From: a virus
Strand: one strand, 5' to 3'
Length of the DNA stretch: 64,000 bases
Virus record (IMG/VR): IMGVR_UViG_3300032287_003317
Location: 1 to 64,000 of that record
The position numbers and the translations under genes are program-made. A model generated the notes under the pieces. The model was not told the origin of the DNA, did no database searches, and saw nothing but the letters and a program-made list of their open reading frames with translations. Positions within the stretch are counted from its first letter, which is position 1. Each line of letters starts with the position of its first letter. Shown piece by piece: positions 24,833 through 33,107 of this stretch.

Positions 24833-25078
24833 ATGCCATACGTTCCACAAGAACTTCGTACACAATCGTTCATTGCCGGCTTTAATGATGTGTATATGAC
24901 TGTGCAAGCAAATCCTGAAATGCGTATGATTCCGATCAGTCAGTTAGAAACAGTTCGACGTGGATTACGTCAGTTGGGATATCGTTTTCGCATAGTGTAT
25001 CGTGGCCCACACCGAAGAAATCGCAGTACCCTCAAACACAATGCTCGTGCCTTTAATGTTTATTTTGGAGATTATTAA
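24833..25078 (+). CDS. Unknown small protein
   Basis: 81 residues; basic middle (VRRGLRQLGYRFRIVYRGPHRRNRS) and aromatic C-terminus (FNVYFGDY). One base after the previous stop and immediately before the next start. No family recognised. Confidence 0.6.
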   Translation: MPYVPQELRTQSFIAGFNDVYMTVQANPEMRMIPISQLETVRRGLRQLGYRFRIVYRGPHRRNRSTLKHNARAFNVYFGDY

Positions 25079-25288
25079 ATGAATAGCATCTATAATTATT
25101 TGGGTTATGAATATCGTCCCTGGGATGATGTGGAACCAGACAACATCAAAACATTCCACGAGTGCTATAAAAATGGCCAGCGAGTTAAAATGCCCGAAGA
25201 GTTTTACTGTCACAGCCCGTACGATACCATGACGTTTGAACAATTTGTTGGTCATGTTCAAACTGTAGAAGTATTTGTTCAAGGTTAA
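25079..25288 (+). CDS. Unknown small acidic protein
   Basis: 69 residues, acidic and aromatic (YNYLGYEYRPWDDVEPD; EEFYCHSPYDTMTFEQF). Starts at the base after the preceding stop (TAAATG). No family recognised. Confidence 0.6.
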   Translation: MNSIYNYLGYEYRPWDDVEPDNIKTFHECYKNGQRVKMPEEFYCHSPYDTMTFEQFVGHVQTVEVFVQG

Positions 25289-25290
25289 TC

Positions 25291-25527
25291 ATGTACCATT
25301 GGCGTTTTTGGTTTGTTCTTGGCATGGCGTATTTTGTAATACATTTTGCTGTGGGTGTCTACAACTGCCAAAAATACATGTGCCCGGGTGATATCGAAGG
25401 TGATTGGATATTGGAATTTACAGACGAGGACACCGGTAAACGTATGATGATGATTGACGGCAAAAAAATCCTCAAGGAAGAGTATCAAAAACAAATGGGC
25501 ATTGGACCATACAACACGGACAAATAA
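25291..25527 (+). CDS. Small membrane-anchored protein
   Basis: 78 residues: one N-terminal membrane span (about 4-23, WRFWFVLGMAYFVIHFAVGV) then two Cys (NCQKYMCPG) and an acidic soluble tail. Could sit in the inner membrane with the tail in cytoplasm or periplasm. No family recognised. Confidence 0.6.
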   Translation: MYHWRFWFVLGMAYFVIHFAVGVYNCQKYMCPGDIEGDWILEFTDEDTGKRMMMIDGKKILKEEYQKQMGIGPYNTDK

Positions 25528-25528
25528 A

Positions 25529-25705
25529 ATGGAAAAACCTGACAATCCCTTGTACCAGATACGCTACACTATTAGCCGTGATCAGATACAAGATTTTATA
25601 AACCATCTCCACAAACAGCAGTTTGACTATCTGGAGCAGGCTGTGGAAACAAGTAAATACAAAGATGCTCAGGAAGTGATCAAACGCATCATGGAGATGA
25701 AATGA
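25529..25705 (+). CDS. Unknown small helical protein
   Basis: 58 residues from ATG 25529, one base after the previous stop; longer in-frame extension upstream lies inside the previous gene. Helical (QDFINHLHKQQFDYLEQAVE). Overlaps the next gene by 4 bases. Confidence 0.55.
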   Translation: MEKPDNPLYQIRYTISRDQIQDFINHLHKQQFDYLEQAVETSKYKDAQEVIKRIMEMK

Positions 25706-25989
25706 AAAACCCAGAAAAACTTATCAAAGATTTTTTAGAAAATCGTGTTCGGTTAGAAGACTTGACCATGGACGAATTAGACAGCGTGTTAGACAGCCTG
25801 ATTGATATCGGTGAAAACTTGATAGGCACTGACAATCACGAAGTTGGCGTGGCCATATTACAAGTGCTTGATGCGGCCATTGATCTTCGTTGCCTGGACG
25901 CTGCAGACGCAGGTTTTGAGCAGGCAATCATTGACGCAGAAAAGCGTGGTAGTGTATACTGGGAATTTGAGGAGTATCTTGTCCACTAA
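25702..25989 (+). CDS. Unknown small acidic helical protein
   Basis: 95 residues, leucine- and acid-rich (LTMDELDSVLDSLIDIGENL). Overlaps the UvdE gene by 11 bases, and its last codons contain the UvdE ribosome site (GAGGAG). No family recognised. Confidence 0.6.
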   Translation: MKNPEKLIKDFLENRVRLEDLTMDELDSVLDSLIDIGENLIGTDNHEVGVAILQVLDAAIDLRCLDAADAGFEQAIIDAEKRGSVYWEFEEYLVH

Positions 25990-27010
25990 ACTCAAGCGTA
26001 TTGGTTTCTGTTGCAAATGGCTCAATGACCCCAGCGAATGTGGCGGTATGAAAGTCAATGCTGTAGATCGCGATCTCAATGGACGTAGCACCACCATGCG
26101 TTGGTTGCGTGAGCATCCGGATCTAGCCGAACAGCGTCAGTGGGACATTATGAATCACAACGCTGTGGCCGCTGTTAAATTAATCGAGCGTGTGGCCACA
26201 CTACCCGCTGAACGACGTATGGTGCGGTTAGGATCGGAAATGTTACAGGGCTATACCGAAAAAGACTGGAAAGCCTGGTGGCAAGATAGATCAATACAGG
26301 ATCATTTGGAACGCATATTTGCACCCATTGGCGAAACTGCCAGACGGTTAGATGTTAGGTTAAGTTTCCATCCTGGACAGTTTTGTGTGCTAGCTTCAGA
26401 GAATCCGGGCATCGTAGAACGAAGTATAGAGGAGTTTGAATATCATGCAGATATGGTCAGATGGATGGGATACGGTCGGACGTTTCAAGACTTCAAGATC
26501 AATGTCCACATCTCGGGTAAACGAGGTCCCGCCGGTATTCGCGATGCACTTAAACGACTCTCACCCGAAGCAAGAAACTGTATCACTATCGAAAACGACG
26601 AAAATGCCTGGGGAGTCGACAGCAGTCTTGAGCTCGCCCGAGACTGTGCATTGGTTCTTGACATACACCACCACTGGATACGTACAGGTGAATATATACA
26701 ACTCACCGATGATAGAGTTAAAGGCATAATTGATTCGTGGCGTGGTGTGCGTCCAGCCATACATTACTCAGTTAGTCGTGAAGATGTGCTGATAGATCAT
26801 CCTGCAGATTCTGCGCCGGACCATGCTGTGCTGTTAGAGTCGGGCTACAAGAAACAAAAGATGCGAGCCCACTCAGACTTTTACTGGAATCAAGCAACCA
26901 CAGACTGGGCTTTGACGTTTTGGGAAGATTTTGACATACAATGCGAATCAAAAGGCAAAAATCTAGCCAGTGCCCAGGTGTATGAACGTGCAAAACAGCT
27001 GGGTTTATAA
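25979..27010 (+). CDS. uvdE: UV damage endonuclease UvdE
   Basis: 343 residues. A TTG start at 25979 is chosen because GAGGAG lies 6-8 bases before it and the product then begins MSTKLKRIGFCCKW, as in the family. TIM-barrel motifs are clear: RLSFHPGQFCVLASENP, ITIENDENAWG, LVLDIHHHW, AIHYSVSRE and RAHSDFYW. The metal-binding His/Glu/Asp residues of UvdE lie in them. The enzyme nicks DNA 5' of pyrimidine dimers, so it likely repairs sunlight damage to phage or host DNA. Confidence 0.92.
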   Translation: MSTKLKRIGFCCKWLNDPSECGGMKVNAVDRDLNGRSTTMRWLREHPDLAEQRQWDIMNHNAVAAVKLIERVATLPAERRMVRLGSEMLQGYTEKDWKAWWQDRSIQDHLERIFAPIGETARRLDVRLSFHPGQFCVLASENPGIVERSIEEFEYHADMVRWMGYGRTFQDFKINVHISGKRGPAGIRDALKRLSPEARNCITIENDENAWGVDSSLELARDCALVLDIHHHWIRTGEYIQLTDDRVKGIIDSWRGVRPAIHYSVSREDVLIDHPADSAPDHAVLLESGYKKQKMRAHSDFYWNQATTDWALTFWEDFDIQCESKGKNLASAQVYERAKQLGL

Positions 27011-27013
27011 ATA
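27006..27013 (+). promoter_or_regulatory. T4-like late promoter consensus (TATAAATA) overlapping the UvdE stop
   Basis: Exact consensus, followed only about 19 bases later by a strong terminator (27032-27056). If active it would give a very short RNA. Confidence 0.4.
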
Positions 27014-27031
27014 CTAGTACACAGTTTACCC

Positions 27032-27056
27032 AAGCCCGCTTTATGCGGGCTTTTTT
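27032..27056 (+). terminator. Rho-independent terminator
   Basis: AAGCCCGC (27032-27039), TTTAT loop, GCGGGCTT (27045-27052), T run. Separates the small-gene/UvdE operon from the fibre gene. Confidence 0.92.
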
Positions 27057-27064
27057 GTTTGGCC

Positions 27065-27071
27065 ATAAATA
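27065..27071 (+). promoter_or_regulatory. T4-like late promoter core (ATAAATA)
   Basis: CATAAATAT directly after the terminator and 21 bases before fibre ATG 27093, with AATAAGGTT as ribosome site. Confidence 0.7.
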
Positions 27072-27092
27072 TACAATAATAAGGTTAAACTC

Positions 27093-29513
27093 ATGCCAGC
27101 TTTTGCAAACGTCTATTTAGGTGCCGCTCCAAATGATCTAACAGGTGATACGTTACGTCGTGCATTCGAAATAATCAACTTAAATTTTGCTAACATTACT
27201 TCAGGTAATGCCAACATCACTGTCAATGCACCAGTAAGAACAGTGGCTGGACGCACCGGTAATGTCACTCTGTATACCAACGATATTTTAGGCGCTGCCA
27301 GTTTGGCCAACGTGATTGCTCAAACCACGGCAGCCAATGTTTACGCCAATACCCTATATGCAACAACCACTAGCAATATCACTGCCAATGTGTATTCCCA
27401 GGTCAGTGCAAATTTATCCAGTAATATCGCCAGCATTGCCAACGCATTGATTGTTTCTGGCAATACATTGGCACCGGTCAATGCCAACGTGGCTCAAACC
27501 AATGCCAATGTGGCAGCCGCTAACTTACGCATACAAAATATCGAAGCAAACTTGGGCGGTGTCAACACCAGCGTGACCAGTTTGATATCGGCCAACATAG
27601 CTATTAATGCTAACCTAGGTACTGCCACAACAAATATTACCACTCTGTTGGCCAATTCTGCCACACAAAGCACTGACATCTCAACCAACACCAATAGAGT
27701 CACTGCTGCCAATGCCAGAATAGTTACCCTGGATGCCAACTTGGGCACAGCCACAACAAATATTACCTCCCTGTTGGCCAATGCGGCCACGCAAGCCGCA
27801 ACCTTAGACACTCTAACTGCCAACGCTGCTACACAATCCCTATCGTTGGCGGTACTTACAGTAAATGCTGCTGCACAAGCAGACACCCTTGGTACACTGA
27901 CAGCCAATACTGTGGCACAACAAGTGACCATTGCAGCCTTGCAGGCCAATGCACAAGTTCAGGTTGCTGAATTAATTGCGTTGTCTGCTAACGCAGTCGC
28001 ACAAGGCAGTCAGCTCAACACCATCGATGCCAATCTTGGCACAGCTACTACCAACATCGTCGGTTTACAAACGAATGTGGCCAGCTTGCAGGCCAATTTA
28101 CCTTCAGTTGTTGCAATCAATGCCAATGTAACTGCTGCCAATGCCAGAATAGTTACCTTAGACGCTAATCTGGGTACAGCCACAACTAACATTGCCACCG
28201 GATATACAGACACAAATAACCTACGTGCCAACATTACAGCTGCCAATGCGGCCATCATCACAGCCAACACTGGCATGAAGAGTTATGTTGACACAGTGAC
28301 CTCAGCCTGGACAGCCAACGCTGTAACACAGGCTGTACAAATTGATACTATCAATGCCAATCTTGGCACAGCAACTACTAATATTACTACTTTGTTTGCC
28401 AATGCTGCTACACAAAGCACAGCAATAACAGTTGTAAATGCCAATGTAGCTTCGGCCAATGTAGAGATTGGTAGCCTACGTGCCAACATCACAGCGGCCA
28501 ACGTACAAATTAATAGTCTACGTGCCAACATCACAGCTGCCAATGCCACGATCACGTCCTTCAACTTAATTACTACAGCAAATACCACAGCCGCCAACGT
28601 GGAAATTGGTAACCTACGTGCCAACATCACAGCGTCGAATGTGTTGATAGCTCCGGTGGCCAACTTGAGTGCCATTGTGGGCAATTTGATTCCAGTAACT
28701 AATAACACGTACAGTATTGGTAGCGCCAGCAAGCAGTGGAAACAATTATTCACTAGTGGTAATATACAATCCGCAACTTTTATTTTGGCAGGAACCAGCG
28801 TACAAACACCACTAACCGAAACCGGTAATATAGCTTCCAACACAGCCCTGATCTACGACCAAGCCATTGTGGGCAACATCCGTACTGTGGATGCGTTCGG
28901 CCTGGCCAATCTAGGCAATATCATAACATCCAGCGGAATATTCTGGGCCAATGGTACAAACTACAGCTCATCATTTACCACAGCAGGTAACCTGACATTC
29001 TCAGACACCACAATTGGTACAGCAGGTGGAGCAAGCAATGGTATTATCTTAAACTCAGGCGGCTCAGGCGAGATAGCCATACAAGACTACACCGGTATCA
29101 ACAATACCAATCCTGGCTACTGGTTGCACATTGGTGATGGTAGCCCTGGTACCGGCGACAACACCGGTAACATCAGCATTGACTTTAGAAACAACACTGG
29201 CACACAGCGTGGCAGTACTATCTTGGGTTATGCTTGGTGGGATAGTGCCAGCACCGGCACAGACAATCGCGGCACAGGCGCACATTCGCACTTTGGTATC
29301 TACAAAAATGATGATACCTTTGACAACAAGTTTATTGAGTTCAACTACACTTCAGGCAATGCCAACGTAGGCAACATCACAGCACGTAGTTTAACAGTAC
29401 TGACCAATGTGAGTTACACCATGGCCAACTATCAAAACTGGACCAGCAACGTGAGTACAGTTGGCGGTGCCCTGGATCAGTTGGCTCTAAGATTAAAGAA
29501 CGCAGGCTTTTAA
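27093..29513 (+). CDS. Large tail fibre protein with helical repeats
   Basis: 806 residues. The N-terminus (FANVYLGAAPNDLTGDTLRRAFEIINLNFANI) is a common phage-fibre attachment segment. Residues about 130-520 consist of degenerate repeats, such as LDANLGTATTNITTLLANAATQ and LRANITAANAxI, that suit a long trimeric coiled coil or fibre shaft. Residues about 530-780 form a beta-rich region (ATFILAGTSVQTPLTETGNI, GEIAIQDYTGINNTNPGYWLH). The end, ALDQLALRLKNAGF, is a short helix. Likely long fibre shaft plus distal domain. Confidence 0.8.
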   Translation: MPAFANVYLGAAPNDLTGDTLRRAFEIINLNFANITSGNANITVNAPVRTVAGRTGNVTLYTNDILGAASLANVIAQTTAANVYANTLYATTTSNITANVYSQVSANLSSNIASIANALIVSGNTLAPVNANVAQTNANVAAANLRIQNIEANLGGVNTSVTSLISANIAINANLGTATTNITTLLANSATQSTDISTNTNRVTAANARIVTLDANLGTATTNITSLLANAATQAATLDTLTANAATQSLSLAVLTVNAAAQADTLGTLTANTVAQQVTIAALQANAQVQVAELIALSANAVAQGSQLNTIDANLGTATTNIVGLQTNVASLQANLPSVVAINANVTAANARIVTLDANLGTATTNIATGYTDTNNLRANITAANAAIITANTGMKSYVDTVTSAWTANAVTQAVQIDTINANLGTATTNITTLFANAATQSTAITVVNANVASANVEIGSLRANITAANVQINSLRANITAANATITSFNLITTANTTAANVEIGNLRANITASNVLIAPVANLSAIVGNLIPVTNNTYSIGSASKQWKQLFTSGNIQSATFILAGTSVQTPLTETGNIASNTALIYDQAIVGNIRTVDAFGLANLGNIITSSGIFWANGTNYSSSFTTAGNLTFSDTTIGTAGGASNGIILNSGGSGEIAIQDYTGINNTNPGYWLHIGDGSPGTGDNTGNISIDFRNNTGTQRGSTILGYAWWDSASTGTDNRGTGAHSHFGIYKNDDTFDNKFIEFNYTSGNANVGNITARSLTVLTNVSYTMANYQNWTSNVSTVGGALDQLALRLKNAGF
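27540..28650 (+). repeat. Degenerate coding repeats of the fibre shaft
   Basis: Repeated units coding for ANLGTATTNITTL and LRANITAANA occur many times, with DNA similarity strong enough to create spurious antisense ORFs. Confidence 0.7.
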
Positions 29514-29528
29514 CCGATAAGTAAACAT

Positions 29529-30194
29529 ATGGCCGCTAACGGAATTTCAACACTCGCAACCAAAGAACTACGCCAAAAGGCCAAACTGGACTTGGCTGCA
29601 ACAGATAGAGCCGCACGAAGTAATGCCAGGTCAACATATGATCTATCACAACTGCCAACACAATACAACAACAATGCCATAATTAACAACCCAAACACAG
29701 GTGCATTAACCTTGGGTCGTCCGTGGATCGCTACACAATCTGCATTTACATTCTACGAAGCCTTTGGCACAACCACAGCAATATCAACCACACAGTATGT
29801 GAGTGGCAACAAGATTTACGCAGAATCATCAACCTATGATGTTCCCAGTTATCAACCTGCTAGAGTAGTTGTCAACGATATTGAAGTACTACGTCAAGGT
29901 GATAGCCCACTTCCATATGGCCGCGGCCACAACTTGGTAGTATTAGACTCATATGGTGATGTTGTTACAGCAGCCACTCAATATGATACATACATTAGCC
30001 CTGCCAATTTAACAGCATTGTCGTCGGCACTGACCAGTGTGTCCAGTGGCCGCATTGCGGTATTGGTAACATACGATGCATCAGCATTAAACGCCACAGT
30101 TCGCACAGCAATCAACACAGGATACGGATCTACTAATGCTAATACTTGGGCAGCAGGCAGAACAAGTCACATCTTTATTGGCATCAAAGTTTAA
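29529..30194 (+). CDS. Virion protein with ILEI/FAM3-like C-terminal domain
   Basis: 221 residues. The first 60 are helical and basic (TKELRQKAKLDLAATDRAAR). The C-terminal part (GRGHNLVVLDSYGDVV, ISPANLTALSSALTSVSSG, RIAVLVTYDASA, TSHIFIGIK) resembles the ILEI/PANDER domain found in FAM3 proteins and in some phage fibres. Between two fibre genes; likely a fibre-associated binding domain. Confidence 0.6.
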   Translation: MAANGISTLATKELRQKAKLDLAATDRAARSNARSTYDLSQLPTQYNNNAIINNPNTGALTLGRPWIATQSAFTFYEAFGTTTAISTTQYVSGNKIYAESSTYDVPSYQPARVVVNDIEVLRQGDSPLPYGRGHNLVVLDSYGDVVTAATQYDTYISPANLTALSSALTSVSSGRIAVLVTYDASALNATVRTAINTGYGSTNANTWAAGRTSHIFIGIKV

Positions 30195-30200
30195 TAAATA
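30194..30200 (+). promoter_or_regulatory. T4-like late promoter core (ATAAATA)
   Basis: TTAATAAATAC overlaps the stop of the previous gene, 17 bases before ATG 30218. Confidence 0.6.
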
Positions 30201-30217
30201 CACAAACAGGATATATT

Positions 30218-30580
30218 ATGAAAGCAAGTGAAATACTACGTAAATTGGCAGATGTGATTGATGGTCAAGACTCTGGCCCTGCACAATCTGTGGCAGATCA
30301 AGTACCACATCAAGATCAATCAGCACAATTACATTCAGTAGAAGTTGACAACACAGACAATACCGAAGCAGGCACATTTGTTCCGCCGTTGCAGGCCAAA
30401 TTGGAATTGCTCAAGAAAGCAGTCAATGTGGACAGCATCTATGATCAAGGTGGCGAAGATGGTGATCTAACTGGACACGGTGCTGACAATGAAGATCCAT
30501 TGGACACAATGAAAAAATTATCAGGTATCAATATTGTAGCCACAGCAGAAGCAGCCGACGACGAACCTTTTGAAGGTTAA
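30218..30580 (+). CDS. Small acidic protein, probably virion-related
   Basis: 120 residues from ATG 30218, preceded by CAGGATATATT; an in-frame ATG at 30146 lies inside the previous gene. The N-terminus MKASEILRKLADVIDG resembles the amphipathic leaders of the 5-12 kb proteins but lacks the protease glutamate. The rest is disordered and acidic. Followed after 9 bases by a fibre gene. Confidence 0.55.
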   Translation: MKASEILRKLADVIDGQDSGPAQSVADQVPHQDQSAQLHSVEVDNTDNTEAGTFVPPLQAKLELLKKAVNVDSIYDQGGEDGDLTGHGADNEDPLDTMKKLSGINIVATAEAADDEPFEG

Positions 30581-30589
30581 GGATTAACT

Positions 30590-32785
30590 GTGGCCAAAGT
30601 ACACAAAGTTTGGAGTAGTAGATTTGAAGGCAACCTCAGCACCTACGTGGGTGAAAAAGGTCGTCTCTTTTATAACGAACTGACCGGTGCCTTGCGCCTG
30701 AGTGATGGTGTCACCGCTGGCGGACAACCCGTTGGTGTTGAAGCCAATTTGGTCACTGCGGCCAGCATTGTGCCTGATGTGGACAATGTACACGGCTTGG
30801 GTACCGAAGCATTGCGATGGAATCATCTACACCTAGGTGACGGTGGCATTTACTTTGATGGTTCCGGATATCCCACTCCACAAACAATTCCTTACTTGCC
30901 AAACGCCATAGTTGCTAATCTGGTGCCAGCATATACCACTGCCAATCTGGACATAGGCAGCAATACATATCGTTGGGGTAATGTTTGGATTGGTCCGCAT
31001 AGTCTTCGTTTACAAGATCAAACTACACTATCGGATGTTGCTATCACAGTCAACAATGGTACCTTGTACCTAAACGGCGCACAGAACTTGGCAGTGGGTA
31101 ACTTGACCATTGTGGACACCACTTTAACCAGTGCCACCAATAACCTAGACATCTCAATTGGTGCCACCAACGATACCGGCTTCTTCTATGTCAATCGTAA
31201 AGCACAGTTTGACAACACCACGTTCTCCAGCACACAAGCCATGGTCAGTTTCAATGCATCAGGTGGAGCAGAACCTCTTACCATATTCCCCGATACTGTG
31301 ATGCAGACAACTGGTCGTCCCAACAAAAACAGTCGTATAGTTCAACGAAGTTATGGCAGTTCGGGTGAGGTGGGCGGAGACAATGCCTACTCAGTGTGGG
31401 CAGCATATAGTGCCCGAGGTAACATTGCCAGTCCCGCGGCGATTAAACAGAATGATATACTGAGTCGTTTAAGCAGCAACGGTTTTGGTACTACAACCTG
31501 GGGTGCCGGCGGCACACGTATAGAATCAGTTGCGTTGGAAAACTTCACAGATTCAGCCAAAGGCAGCAAGATCAACTTCTGGACCACACCTGTGGGCAGT
31601 ATTGTATCACAACAGGTGGCCAGCATCACTGCCACTGGTATTTCAGCCAACAGCATAACATTTACCACAGATGGCAGCATACAAACCAGCAATGCTATTC
31701 CATTCTCACAAAAAGGTGTAGCCACCGGTGTAGCCACTTTGGGCGTGGATGGTCGATTGACCACGGAACAGATCCCCAGCAGTCTAACTGGTGCCATTAC
31801 CTTCCAAGGCGGTTGGAATGCTGCCACAAACACACCAACCTTGTCCAATGGCACAGGCGTCACTGGCTATCAGTATATTGTCACAGTGGGCGGTGACCGC
31901 AACCTAGGCGCAGGCAATGTTGTTTATGCGTCAGGTGATACTGTCACTTACGGTGCCAATGTTTGGAACCGAGTATCTGGATCCAGCCCAATTTCGTCTA
32001 TAAGTGGAAACCTACACATGCAGGTTGGTCCCACAACTGGTGCTGTTGTGATCGGTATCAATGCCACTCCCAATGCCACTGCCAGTACTGTTGTGAGTCG
32101 TGATGCGTCAGGCAACTTCCAGGCCAACACTATTACCGCCACGTTGGCAGGTCAAGCAACTTCAGCAGTCACAGCCGCAACTGTGACTGCAGGTACACAA
32201 TCCGCCATTACAGCAGTGGGCACACTGACCAGTTTGGCAGTCACAGGCAATGTGACCGCGGGTAACGTTACGTCAACCACTGGAACAATCACAGCCGCAA
32301 CAGGTCAGTTTACCAACATCAACTCAAGTTTAACAGCAGCCAATATAAACATTGCCACACTACAAACGCAGGTATATGCAAACGCCAATGTGGCTGCGTA
32401 CTTAACCACTGCTACAATCAATACTACTGGCAATATCACAGCAGGCAATGTTATTGCTACAGCACATTATGGTAATGTGGTTGGTAAAGCAACACAGTTG
32501 GCCACAGCAGGTACAACAGCGATAGGAACATTCCTGGCAGGAAAACTTTCTGCGGCCACTGGTAGCGTTCCTAAAAACTCCGTAGCCACAGTGACATACA
32601 CCATAACCGGATTGACTACCAATCACAAAATCATTATTACTCCTGGCACAGCAATGCCCGATCGTCAATTCAGCGTAACAGCCGCGTGGGCCAGTGCCCT
32701 AAACACAATCAGCATTGAATATGCCAACAATAGTGGCGGTGCTGTCAGTGTCACACTGGACATCAACTACATTGCCTTTGTGTAA
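30590..32785 (+). CDS. Large tail fibre protein
   Basis: 731 residues from GTG 30590 (GGATTAACT upstream). It starts with KVHKVWSSRFEGNLSTYVGEKGRLFYNELTGALRLSDG, the fibre-type module (GE.GRL.YN...G.LRLSDG), followed by MGSNTYRWGNVWIG-like segments common in phage fibres. A central part resembles baseplate/fibre domains (GVATLGVDGRLTTEQIPSSL). The C-terminal half shares the LQTQVYANANVAAYL module with the fibre at 1-2340. Likely a receptor-binding fibre. Confidence 0.8.
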   Translation: MAKVHKVWSSRFEGNLSTYVGEKGRLFYNELTGALRLSDGVTAGGQPVGVEANLVTAASIVPDVDNVHGLGTEALRWNHLHLGDGGIYFDGSGYPTPQTIPYLPNAIVANLVPAYTTANLDIGSNTYRWGNVWIGPHSLRLQDQTTLSDVAITVNNGTLYLNGAQNLAVGNLTIVDTTLTSATNNLDISIGATNDTGFFYVNRKAQFDNTTFSSTQAMVSFNASGGAEPLTIFPDTVMQTTGRPNKNSRIVQRSYGSSGEVGGDNAYSVWAAYSARGNIASPAAIKQNDILSRLSSNGFGTTTWGAGGTRIESVALENFTDSAKGSKINFWTTPVGSIVSQQVASITATGISANSITFTTDGSIQTSNAIPFSQKGVATGVATLGVDGRLTTEQIPSSLTGAITFQGGWNAATNTPTLSNGTGVTGYQYIVTVGGDRNLGAGNVVYASGDTVTYGANVWNRVSGSSPISSISGNLHMQVGPTTGAVVIGINATPNATASTVVSRDASGNFQANTITATLAGQATSAVTAATVTAGTQSAITAVGTLTSLAVTGNVTAGNVTSTTGTITAATGQFTNINSSLTAANINIATLQTQVYANANVAAYLTTATINTTGNITAGNVIATAHYGNVVGKATQLATAGTTAIGTFLAGKLSAATGSVPKNSVATVTYTITGLTTNHKIIITPGTAMPDRQFSVTAAWASALNTISIEYANNSGGAVSVTLDINYIAFV

Positions 32786-33039
32786 TGGAAGTTATCTGGA
32801 TCAACCCTGTGGTCCGGGGCGCCTGTGATTCCAGTCGATGTGGTGCCGGTTGTTGCCAAGTTCGAGTATTTGACACCAATGGAAACTACACAATAGAACC
32901 CTGCCAGTATTTGGATACAATCGCGTTAAAATGCAAGATATACCAAACCAGATTCAGCGGTTGTAAGATTTATCCCACAGTGGAAAACTTACAAAGAGAA
33001 ATATATCCCGGATGCGGATACTATTTAGAAGAAGCCTAA
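32785..33039 (+). CDS. YkgJ-like cysteine-cluster protein
   Basis: 84 residues with nine Cys: CDSSRCGAGCCQVR, CQYLD, CKIYQTRFSGCKIYP and a late GCGYYL. This matches the CxxCxxxCC...C.IY..R...C..YP pattern of YkgJ-type zinc/iron-chelating proteins. Overlaps the fibre stop by 1 base. Role unknown; could be a metal-binding helper for protein modification. Confidence 0.65.
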   Translation: MEVIWINPVVRGACDSSRCGAGCCQVRVFDTNGNYTIEPCQYLDTIALKCKIYQTRFSGCKIYPTVENLQREIYPGCGYYLEEA

Positions 33040-33048
33040 TCAAAATAC

Positions 33049-33077
33049 TTGACAAACACCATTTATTGTAGTATTAT
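33049..33077 (+). promoter_or_regulatory. sigma70-type promoter of the 33108 gene
   Basis: TTGACA (33049-33054), 17-base spacer, TATTAT (33072-33077). A late-like TTAAATA follows at 33094-33100, 8 bases before ATG 33108. Confidence 0.7.
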
Positions 33078-33107
33078 TACTGAGCTAAAACTCTTAAATA
33101 TTACACT

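Noticed and set aside
27540-28650. CRISPR-like array
   Set aside because: Repeats are coding, degenerate and without regular unique spacers.
27494-28843. Long antisense ORFs in the fibre gene (about 90-190 codons)
   Set aside because: They mirror the Ala/Asn/Thr repeats of the sense gene and show low-complexity Val/Leu/Ala products without ribosome sites.
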